A DNA stretch of 21,902 nt, from the NCBI GenBank assembly GCA_021846795.1, contig JAJZWG010000005.1, positions 1 through 21,902 on the forward strand, given 5' to 3'. Shown in pieces: positions 17,243-21,902 of this stretch. How positions within the stretch are numbered: the stretch's first letter is position 1; every line of letters starts with the position of its first letter. The translations under genes and the position numbers were made by a program. This stretch comes from a bacterium (GTDB lineage Bacteria; Patescibacteriota; Saccharimonadia; Saccharimonadales; UBA4665). A model generated the notes under the pieces. That model saw nothing but the letters and a program-made list of their open reading frames with translations. It did not search any database and was not told the DNA's origin.

Positions 17243-17686
17243 ATGAATGAAGCTTGTAGTCGTTGTCCACTAGTTATAAATTGTGTCACAAAAAATACTT
17301 CAATCGAAGGTGAATTAGCAATTGTTAAAGATTATTTAAATAAATTTGAGAATTTAGAAATAAATGTATTTTTAGATAGTATTGTTGAAGACGAAGAAAA
17401 TAAAAATATAAAATTAATGCTAGATCGAGTTCAAGATGATAATTTATCTCCGAAGGTCAGAAATGAAATTAAAGATTTAAATAAAAGAACCGAATTGTTT
17501 AAATTGTCTAGACAAGATTTAATTTCAGACTTAAGAAAACAAATTGATATGAAAAAACAAAGAATAGAATTATTACAAGATGATCGAAATTTTTATGATG
17601 ATTTTGTTCATAGATTACTAATTAGTTGTCAAAAAGGTCCATCATTATTCAATAAAAAATGTCGTAGTCAATTAGTTGAGCAATGA
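17243..17686 (+). CDS. Cys-containing coiled-coil-like protein
   Basis: A 147-residue protein that I do not recognise. The N-terminus has a metal-site-like set of cysteines (CSRCPLVINC, Cys5, Cys8 and Cys14), and two more cysteines occur near the C-terminus. Between them lies a highly charged region (Asp/Glu/Lys, about 30-125) with helical or coiled-coil character. A strong leaderless promoter supports the start. The gene ends with TGA, the only TGA stop among the long genes here, and the open frame continues past that codon, with no shift, into the kinase-like gene at 17690. It may therefore be the front part of a single protein interrupted by a nonsense codon. Confidence 0.7.
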   Translation: MNEACSRCPLVINCVTKNTSIEGELAIVKDYLNKFENLEINVFLDSIVEDEENKNIKLMLDRVQDDNLSPKVRNEIKDLNKRTELFKLSRQDLISDLRKQIDMKKQRIELLQDDRNFYDDFVHRLLISCQKGPSLFNKKCRSQLVEQ

Positions 17687-17689
17687 AAG

Positions 17690-18394
17690 GTGAATGAATT
17701 TGATGTTTTCAAGCCTTTAATTAATGGTTATGAAATTAATCTAACGGGTCAAAAATTAATTAAAAGAGATCAATCTATAGTTAATTTTCTGGGCGAATTA
17801 ATTGAAACAATGTCAACTGGTAGTTATGACATAGATCAATTGTCACAAATTGGTAGTGGTGTATATTCATTAGTGTTTGAGTATAATGATCAAATTGCTT
17901 TTAAAATTTCTTCTCAAAAAACTATTCAAGAATATAAAGGAAAACATCTATTGCCTGAAGATTTATTAATGCAATTTAGAGTTATGGATTTTTTAAATCA
18001 ATATTTTAACTATACTAATCAAAAATTAATCGCACCTCAACAATTTTTTGCCTTACAGTTGAATAATGGTACAGGTATTAATTTTTTTGAAAAAATTGCT
18101 TGGCAAGATCTTGATAGTTATATTGCTAGTGAAAATCTTGATAGTCATCAAATTGAAAAAATTAATTTTTTAATTAAAGATGAAATAAAGAATAGATTAA
18201 CTAATCCAATTATTAAAATGATGTTATCGGATCTAAAATTAAATGGTTCTCAAAACTTAAATTCTAATAATATTTTAATTGATAATTTTAACGATCTTTT
18301 AAATACTACTTATTGTATTATTGATCAACCTGGTCATAATCAATTTTTAGCTAAATTGGCTTATTCAATTAGTCAAGTATTTTTTAAATTATAG
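17690..18394 (+). CDS. Kinase-fold-like protein, possibly continuous with the upstream gene
   Basis: A 234-residue protein (from GTG) with a sparse protein-kinase-like pattern: a glycine-loop-like IGSGVYSLVFEY (54-65), Lys72 in IAFKIS at the place of the ATP-binding lysine, SDLKLNG with Asp181, NNILID with Asn194, and CIIDQPG with Asp212 where DFG would be. The spacing between the catalytic Asp181 and Asn194 is longer than usual, so it may be a divergent kinase or a pseudokinase. The GTG start is doubtful: it lies 3 bases after the upstream TGA, the AAAGG before it is too close, and the frame is continuous with the upstream gene. Termination-reinitiation or readthrough are both possible. It ends 5 bases before a convergent kinase-fold gene. 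Confidence 0.6.
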   Translation: MNEFDVFKPLINGYEINLTGQKLIKRDQSIVNFLGELIETMSTGSYDIDQLSQIGSGVYSLVFEYNDQIAFKISSQKTIQEYKGKHLLPEDLLMQFRVMDFLNQYFNYTNQKLIAPQQFFALQLNNGTGINFFEKIAWQDLDSYIASENLDSHQIEKINFLIKDEIKNRLTNPIIKMMLSDLKLNGSQNLNSNNILIDNFNDLLNTTYCIIDQPGHNQFLAKLAYSISQVFFKL

Positions 18395-18399
18395 TATTT

Positions 18400-19260
18400 T
18401 TAGTTTTTGTGATTTCGTATAATTCTGTCTTCTAAACTATCATCTATAGCTTGACTGATTAAATTTAAGATACTCTCGTTATTAATTTTTAAGTTTTCTA
18501 AATATGGGGTTAAAAAATAATCGTCAATTGCGCTTAAAAAAATTGCATCAGTAGAATCGAATAGAAATCCTTTATCGACAAGAGATTTCAAAAAAGTTTT
18601 AATATCTTCACCGACATAATCGACAAAAATAGCTGAATTAATTTTAGATTCATCGGTTATGATTGAATTTTCAACATCAAATACAATAAATTGGTTAGTT
18701 TGATCTTTTCCAATGTTTTTCAGTTGAAGATCTCCATGAGTGATACCTTGAGAATGCATTGATGAAATAAATTGAGAAATATTTTCTAAAGGTTTTTGTG
18801 TCCGATCAACAAATTCTTTTTGACCTAAAAAATAATCTCGCCAAGGCAAATGATTCATTGTAATGAACTGGGGTATTAATCTGGTAGTTAAAATAGTACC
18901 GATACCATCTATTTCGTATAAACCTTTATTGAAAAATTGGAATGTTTTAAAGCCCTTTCGATTGATTTTTTTTATATTGATAACTTCTTTTTCGGCATTT
19001 TCCGATCGTCTAAATCTTTTACAGGCAACAATAATTGGTTTAATATTATTCGAATTTGGTTGAGTTTGTAAAAAGAAAACATCATGAGCGCTATCAGATG
19101 CACCTAAGCTTTGAGATTTATTTAGTTTAAATTTTTGTCCTTGAAGTATATCTTGACTAGTTAGATTTAAACAATCAATAACAGCTTCAATTTCATTACT
19201 GTTAATGCGATCTTTTTCTCTGGCAGTACTTTGAAAATAACTTAAATCATGTTCTAACAT
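18400..19260 (-). CDS. Kinase-fold protein (Kdo/WaaP or RIO-like)
   Basis: A 286-residue protein with the main marks of a small eukaryotic-like kinase: VACKRF with Lys81 for ATP, acidic residues Glu90/Glu92 for the helix C salt bridge, the catalytic loop HGDLQLKN at 175-182 (Asp177, Asn182), and VFDVE at 193-197 with Asp195 as the metal-binding aspartate. This HGDLxxxN form is typical of the Kdo/WaaP, RIO and aminoglycoside phosphotransferase groups. The N-terminal 50 residues are polar. It should transfer phosphate to a protein, sugar or small molecule, but the substrate is not visible. TATAAT 6 bases before the ATG supports a leaderless start. It belongs to a cluster of three kinase-like genes next to the secretion-type ATPase. 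Confidence 0.75.
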   Translation of the reverse strand: MLEHDLSYFQSTAREKDRINSNEIEAVIDCLNLTSQDILQGQKFKLNKSQSLGASDSAHDVFFLQTQPNSNNIKPIIVACKRFRRSENAEKEVINIKKINRKGFKTFQFFNKGLYEIDGIGTILTTRLIPQFITMNHLPWRDYFLGQKEFVDRTQKPLENISQFISSMHSQGITHGDLQLKNIGKDQTNQFIVFDVENSIITDESKINSAIFVDYVGEDIKTFLKSLVDKGFLFDSTDAIFLSAIDDYFLTPYLENLKINNESILNLISQAIDDSLEDRIIRNHKN

Positions 19261-19266
19261 AGTGAA

Positions 19267-19272
19267 ATTATA
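19267..19272 (-). promoter_or_regulatory. -10 box of kinase-fold gene, leaderless spacing
   Basis: Complement reads TATAAT, then 6 bases to the ATG at 19260. It is just ahead of, and partly upstream-overlapped by, the end of the gene at 19277. Confidence 0.5.
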
Positions 19273-19276
19273 GCAA

Positions 19277-19843
19277 TTAAGTTAATTGTTTGATAATATT
19301 TCGTTCTTGATCCGAATTGCAATGATTTAAAATATCTTCTAAAAGAATTGAAAAATATTTTTTTGCAGAATTTGGTTCTTTGGAAGCTTGATAAGGCGGT
19401 ATTATTTCAATCGACGAATTATTTTTATTAATTGTAAATAAATTAACATTAATATTAGATAATTTTAAATTAATTTGATTCTTTTCTAATTGATTAAAAA
19501 AATCTTTAATTAAATTAAATGATTGAGCAATGTCATCGTACAAGTCTGGAGTTCTAATTGATGCGTTTAAAATATAAGCTAAAGGAATGAAGTTATTGCC
19601 AGCAGAGTATTTAATTAATGGTCCGATTGGTAGGTTATTTTGATGATTGTCAATAATTTTTGCAACACTAAGACCTTTATCAATTAATTTTTGAGTGATT
19701 TCAAAATCATGTAATTCTTTAGGATAGATATAAACATTTTCATTATCATCAGTAAAGGTATCACTCTTGTTGTCAACTCTTAAATTATTAGGGTAATTGG
19801 ATTGATAAAAATTATTTTCTGGAAAATTTTTAGATTCAGACAT
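19277..19843 (-). CDS. Uncharacterised protein, possible degenerate kinase relative
   Basis: A 188-residue protein starting at MSESKNF. I choose the ATG at 19843 because a TATAAT ends 6 bases upstream of it; the longer reading from a TTG at 19882 would begin inside a TTGACA promoter-like hexamer. The N-terminal 40 residues are polar and Asn/Asp-rich. Residues about 105-155 (SFNLIKDFFNQLEKNQ, then LKLSNINVNLF and IEIIPPY) follow the layout of the C-lobe of the neighbouring kinase-fold gene (helix, catalytic loop, beta hairpin), but the HGD residues are missing. This alignment is by eye and weak. If correct it is a pseudokinase, perhaps a partner or decayed duplicate of the gene at 18400. Confidence 0.6.
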   Translation of the reverse strand: MSESKNFPENNFYQSNYPNNLRVDNKSDTFTDDNENVYIYPKELHDFEITQKLIDKGLSVAKIIDNHQNNLPIGPLIKYSAGNNFIPLAYILNASIRTPDLYDDIAQSFNLIKDFFNQLEKNQINLKLSNINVNLFTINKNNSSIEIIPPYQASKEPNSAKKYFSILLEDILNHCNSDQERNIIKQLT

Positions 19844-19849
19844 GGTTAT

Positions 19850-19855
19850 ATTATA
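19850..19855 (-). promoter_or_regulatory. -10 box fixing the start at 19843
   Basis: Complement reads TATAAT, then 6 bases to the ATG at 19843. A TTGACA (19882-19877 on the minus strand) lies 21 bases further upstream, longer than the usual 17. Confidence 0.5.
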
Positions 19856-19888
19856 ACTAACATGATTATTATTAATTGTCAATATAAA

Positions 19889-21052
19889 TTATTGATTTAC
19901 AAAAGTTAAAGCTGATCCGGTTTTGTCAGCTCGGCCAGTTCGACCAATGCGATGTATATAATCATCAAAAGTTTGAGGTAAAGAATAATTAATAACATGA
20001 CTAATATCATGGACATCTAAACCTCTAGCCGCTACGTCTGTTGCAACCAAAACATTAATTTTATTATCTTTAAATTGCTGTAAAACTTGTTGTCTTTGAT
20101 ATTGACTTTTATTACCATGAATTGAATTAGTTAAAAACCCTCTTGAAGCTAAATCTATAGCTAATTTTTCAACATTTCTTTTAGTGTCATCAAAGATTAA
20201 AACTTTAGTTGCTGTTTTTTGGATCAATAGATCATGTAATTTATTAATTTTATCTAAATTACTAGAATATTTAACTATGTCTTGATTAACGTTTTCACTA
20301 GTTTTAGAACTATTAATTGTTATATAGAGTGGATCATTTGTTATGGTAGTTATAATAGATTTAATAGATGGATTTAGGGTAGCCGAAAAACAAAAGTTTT
20401 GTCTTTGAGGTTTAGTGAGTTTAATAATTGCTTTAATATCTTCCACAAAACCCATTTCTAACATACGATCCACTTCGTCTAATACAACAATATTAAATTG
20501 ATCTAAATTAAGAGATTGACGGTTAATATGATCTTTAATTCGACCTGGTGTGCCAATAATAATTTCTGGTTTATATTTTAGTTGTCTTATTTGAGGCATA
20601 ATCCCGATACCGCCAATTAATAAAGCGTCAACCAATTTAGTGTTTTTTGCCAATTGTCTATATTGTTGTTGGATTTGTTCGGCTAATTCTCTAGTTGGTG
20701 CCATAATAATAGCATAAGCATCTTTCTCATTAATTAGTCGATTAATAACTGGTATTAAAAAAGCGGCAGTTTTACCGGTGCCAGTATTAGCAATACCAAT
20801 TATATCTTGTTTATTTAAACCAGCTGGAATAGTTTGATCTTGAATTGGAGTAGGTTTAATGAGTCCTAGTTGATTGATGTTTTGATTTAATCTTGGATCT
20901 AAAATGAAATCCGTAAAGGAATGAATATTTTGATAAATGGCTTTAGTTGAAATTGTAGCTTTTTTGACAAATTGATTAATATCAATTTGCTTTGATGACA
21001 TTCTTTTACGATTAGTTTGATGATTTTTTTTATTACGTTGATAATAAGACAT
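19889..21052 (-). CDS. DEAD-box ATP-dependent RNA helicase
   Basis: A 387-residue RNA helicase starting at MSYYQRN. AAAGGA (complement of 21060-21065) sits 7 bases before this ATG, so the longer reading from 21103 is not needed. It has the Q motif (PTPIQ, 67-71), Walker A ANTGTGKT (88-95), PTREL (119-123), TPGR, motif II as DEVD (192-195), SAT (223-225), and the C-terminal ARGLDV and HRIGRTGR motifs. The protein ends soon after motif VI, so it lacks the long RNA-binding tail of many family members; a short basic N-terminal extension is present. It probably remodels rRNA or mRNA structure, helpful in an A+T-rich organism at low temperature, but the target is unknown. It precedes the gene at 19843 by 45 bases on the same strand. 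Confidence 0.95.
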   Translation of the reverse strand: MSYYQRNKKNHQTNRKRMSSKQIDINQFVKKATISTKAIYQNIHSFTDFILDPRLNQNINQLGLIKPTPIQDQTIPAGLNKQDIIGIANTGTGKTAAFLIPVINRLINEKDAYAIIMAPTRELAEQIQQQYRQLAKNTKLVDALLIGGIGIMPQIRQLKYKPEIIIGTPGRIKDHINRQSLNLDQFNIVVLDEVDRMLEMGFVEDIKAIIKLTKPQRQNFCFSATLNPSIKSIITTITNDPLYITINSSKTSENVNQDIVKYSSNLDKINKLHDLLIQKTATKVLIFDDTKRNVEKLAIDLASRGFLTNSIHGNKSQYQRQQVLQQFKDNKINVLVATDVAARGLDVHDISHVINYSLPQTFDDYIHRIGRTGRADKTGSALTFVNQ

Positions 21053-21292
21053 GAATAAGTCCTTTAGTTTAGTTATTATTAAAATTGTAGTCGATAAAAT
21101 CAAAATAATAACTTAGCTAAAATGATTTATTCAAAAAACAATCTTGTAATTTTAGCATATTTAATCTTTTTTATCAATAAATTGTTGTGGTTCACTACCT
21201 AACGTCAATTTATTATCCTTTATCTTGTAGTTTTTTAAATTACATAATTTTTAAATAATATAGTAAGAATAACTGTTTTAGATAGGAAAGTG
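21053..21292. other. Intergenic region upstream of the helicase and leader
   Basis: About 240 bases without a secure gene. The minus side holds the helicase leader with AAAGGA and a TACAAT-like box at 21089-21084. On the plus strand a 26-codon ORF (21122-21202) would encode a strongly hydrophobic peptide, but it has no ribosome-binding site and no clear -10 at leaderless distance, so I do not call it a gene. A 9-base inverted repeat at 21176-21214 overlaps its end. No tRNA or other RNA gene was recognised. Confidence 0.5.
21176..21214. repeat. 9-base perfect inverted repeat
   Basis: AATAAATTG at 21176-21184 and CAATTTATT at 21206-21214, separated by 21 bases that are relatively G+C-rich for this region. 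It could fold as a hairpin in RNA or be a protein-binding site; there is no adjacent T-run to make it a terminator. Confidence 0.5.
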
Positions 21293-21320
21293 TTTGCACG
21301 ACGGAGTAGATAAGTGCAAA
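21293..21320. promoter_or_regulatory. Operator-like inverted repeat
   Basis: TTTGCAC at 21293-21299 and GTGCAAA at 21314-21320 are perfect inverted copies whose centres are 21 bases apart, about two helical turns, suited to a dimeric regulator. The right half-site ends 4 bases before the TTGACA of the next promoter. The spacer (GACGGAGTAG region) is unusually G+C-rich for this DNA. Confidence 0.5.
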
Positions 21321-21324
21321 TTTA

Positions 21325-21353
21325 TTGACAGAATTTTTTACTAGATATACAAT
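21325..21353 (+). promoter_or_regulatory. Promoter of the attenuator leader
   Basis: TTGACA at 21325-21330, 17-base spacer, TACAAT at 21348-21353; transcription should begin at about 21360-21361, exactly at the ATG of the 15-codon mini-ORF. The 7-base distance from -10 to ATG is the same as at several leaderless genes in the window. Confidence 0.7.
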
Positions 21354-21360
21354 TTGTTTT

Positions 21361-21408
21361 ATGGGTTTCAAATATTTCATTATGCTGAATATTATTAGCA
21401 ACTTTTGA
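21361..21408 (+). CDS. Putative leaderless leader peptide (15 residues)
   Basis: ATG at 21361 to TGA at 21408 encodes MGFKYFIMLNIISNF. The ATG is placed 7 bases after the -10 box, so translation would start at or next to the 5' end of the RNA. The stop codon lies one base before the antiterminator arm at 21410, so a ribosome finishing this ORF would cover that arm. The peptide is rich in Phe (3) and Ile (3) and recalls the hydrophobic, MGxF-starting stalling peptides of antibiotic-inducible leaders, though this resemblance is loose. It is inferred from position and spacing only; such short ORFs also occur by chance. Confidence 0.45.
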   Translation: MGFKYFIMLNIISNF

Positions 21409-21409
21409 A

Positions 21410-21462
21410 GTGGTTGAGACTTAACAATTTATAAAAAAACAAATAAAAAAGAACTCAACCAC
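21410..21462 (+). promoter_or_regulatory. Antiterminator pairing competing with the terminator
   Basis: GTGGTTGAG at 21410-21418 is perfectly complementary to CTCAACCAC at 21454-21462 (9 pairs, five of them G-C). The second segment is the inner 5' arm (CTC) plus the whole loop of the intrinsic terminator, so this pairing and the full terminator hairpin cannot form together. Seen directly; function is inferred. Confidence 0.55.
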
Positions 21463-21474
21463 GAGTTCTTTTTT
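21445..21474 (+). terminator. Intrinsic terminator in leader of the 63-residue gene
   Basis: A6-GAACTC (21445-21456) pairs perfectly with GAGTTC-T6 (21463-21474) around the loop AACCAC; a T-run to 21475 follows the stem. It ends 23 bases before the start codon at 21498, so it would block expression of that gene when formed. The A-run on the other side makes it potentially active in the leftward direction too, where it could end the peptidase S51 transcript. Confidence 0.8.
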
Positions 21475-21497
21475 TATTGAAATAAAAGGAGAATTTT

Positions 21498-21689
21498 ATG
21501 CAAAAAAAGACACAACTAGACAAATTAATATTGCCGACAAATAGTAATATACAAGGTTGGGGCGAACCATGGGGTCCGAAGCAAAATCCATTTATTCCAA
21601 AAGAAGTTAATCCTTTGACTAGATTAGAAAATAATTCAAATGAAATTGGTAAAATTATAACTGCTCAATTAGAGCTATTTGATGAATAA
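21498..21689 (+). CDS. Small protein with clamp-binding-like C-terminus
   Basis: A 63-residue protein that I do not recognise. AAAGGAGA at 21485-21492 lies 5 bases before the ATG and is among the best ribosome-binding sites in the window, so translation is very likely. The middle part is Trp/Gly/Pro-rich (GWGEPWGPKQNPFIP, residues 20-34) and probably unstructured; the C-terminal third looks helical and ends AQLELFDE. QLELF at 57-61 matches the pattern QLxLF by which many bacterial DNA polymerases and MutS-like proteins bind the sliding clamp DnaN. There is no membrane segment or signal. The gene sits behind an apparent attenuator and an operator-like repeat, so it seems tightly controlled. 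A DNA-replication or repair link is a guess resting on five residues. Confidence 0.75.
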   Translation: MQKKTQLDKLILPTNSNIQGWGEPWGPKQNPFIPKEVNPLTRLENNSNEIGKIITAQLELFDE

Positions 21690-21718
21690 AAACTAATGAT
21701 TAATCTTTATAGTTGATT

Positions 21719-21902
21719 TTAGATTATATTATTTTTTTGTCCAGAATGTATTGTAGCGTGGCCATTACCTAATTTAATATAATTATTTTCGATTATAATG
21801 GCAGTGTTTTCGTCTATACCAATCCAGTTTTCTTTTATTTCTTTAGGGCTTTTATTAATAATGTTATTAAGAAAAAAAGGGATTGGATTGAATGGATTAA
21901 AA
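21719..21902 (-). CDS. Peptidase S51/cyanophycinase-like protein, C-terminal fragment
   Basis: The last 60 codons of a gene entering from the right edge. The sequence contains WIGIDENTAIII followed by a strand, KLGNGHATI and a short polar tail. The GIDENTA turn followed by a G-x-G strand is typical of the C-terminus of the peptidase S51 group (cyanophycinase, dipeptidase E relatives, class I glutamine-amidotransferase-like fold), which are Ser-dependent peptidases acting on Asp-containing substrates. The catalytic serine lies outside the window, so activity cannot be judged. It converges with the 63-residue gene, 29 bases away, and no terminator is seen in between. Confidence 0.6.
   Translation of the reverse strand, partial: FNPFNPIPFFLNNIINKSPKEIKENWIGIDENTAIIIENNYIKLGNGHATIHSGQKNNII

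Noticed and set aside
17243..18394. Alternative genetic code with TGA as Gly or Trp
   Set aside because: Long genes elsewhere in the window have no in-frame TGA and use TGG for Trp and ordinary GGN for Gly; a single TGA is not enough.
18863..19063. 66-codon plus-strand ORF
   Set aside because: Antisense shadow of the kinase-fold gene at 18400-19260.
19844..19882. Longer start (TTG at 19882) for the gene at 19277
   Set aside because: The TTG is part of a TTGACA hexamer, and a TATAAT ends 6 bases before the ATG at 19843.
21053..21103. Longer start (21103) for the DEAD-box helicase
   Set aside because: AAAGGA at the right distance supports the ATG at 21052, and the extra residues do not resemble the family.
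21354..21497. T-box or metabolite riboswitch in the leader
   Set aside because: The leader is short and A+T-rich, with no T-box sequence or known aptamer core that I recognise; a mini-ORF plus two competing helices explains it better.
1..21902. tRNA, rRNA, CRISPR array or insertion sequence
   Set aside because: No cloverleaf, regular spaced repeats, transposase gene or terminal inverted repeats were found on either strand.

Overview
The window is a very A+T-rich stretch of bacterial chromosome with small gaps between genes and many uncharacterised small or membrane proteins. The gene content suggests a Patescibacteria/CPR lineage, possibly Saccharibacteria-like: a penicillin-binding protein plus LCP-type wall polymer ligase, a GuaB1-type IMPDH/GMPR enzyme, a lone HerA/VirD4-like secretion ATPase, YvcK, a peptidase S51 fragment, and several orphan N/K/Q/I-rich proteins. 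This placement is inference, with no marker gene such as rRNA present. The standard bacterial code fits: tryptophan is written TGG throughout and long genes contain no in-frame TGA. TGA is almost absent as a stop, since nearly all genes end in TAA or TAG.

Layout. 1-530 (minus): the start of a YvcK/CofD-like gene and a membrane-anchored beta-barrel-like protein. 553-601: back-to-back promoters. 611-1446 (plus): a broken AAA-type ATPase. 1433-5029 (minus): Kup potassium transporter, PIG-L/LmbE-type deacetylase, MscS-type channel. 5224-12790 (plus): an envelope block (bifunctional PBP, a small membrane protein, LCP ligase, an anchored coiled-coil-like protein) ending in a GuaB1-family purine enzyme. 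12813-14384 (minus): a membrane-tethered J-domain protein and an unknown protein. 14473-18394 (plus): a small acidic protein, a large secretion/conjugation-type ATPase, a Cys-containing protein and a kinase-like protein, the last two joined in one frame across a single TGA. 18400-21052 (minus): a kinase-fold protein, a possible degenerate relative of it, and a DEAD-box helicase. 21053-21902: a long intergenic region with an apparent transcription-attenuation leader in front of a 63-residue gene, then the end of a peptidase S51 gene on the minus strand.

Two themes stand out. First, many genes have a -10 box (TATAAT-like) ending 6-7 bases before the start codon, so their mRNAs should be leaderless. 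A minority have classical Shine-Dalgarno sites instead. Second, the control region of the 63-residue gene holds, in order, an inverted repeat, a strong promoter, a 15-codon leaderless mini-ORF, a 9-base antiterminator arm, an intrinsic terminator whose 5' arm and loop are complementary to that arm, and then a strong ribosome-binding site. This is the architecture of ribosome-mediated attenuation, and the protein it controls ends in a QLELF sequence resembling the sliding-clamp binding motif. I regard this as the most interesting candidate system in the window.
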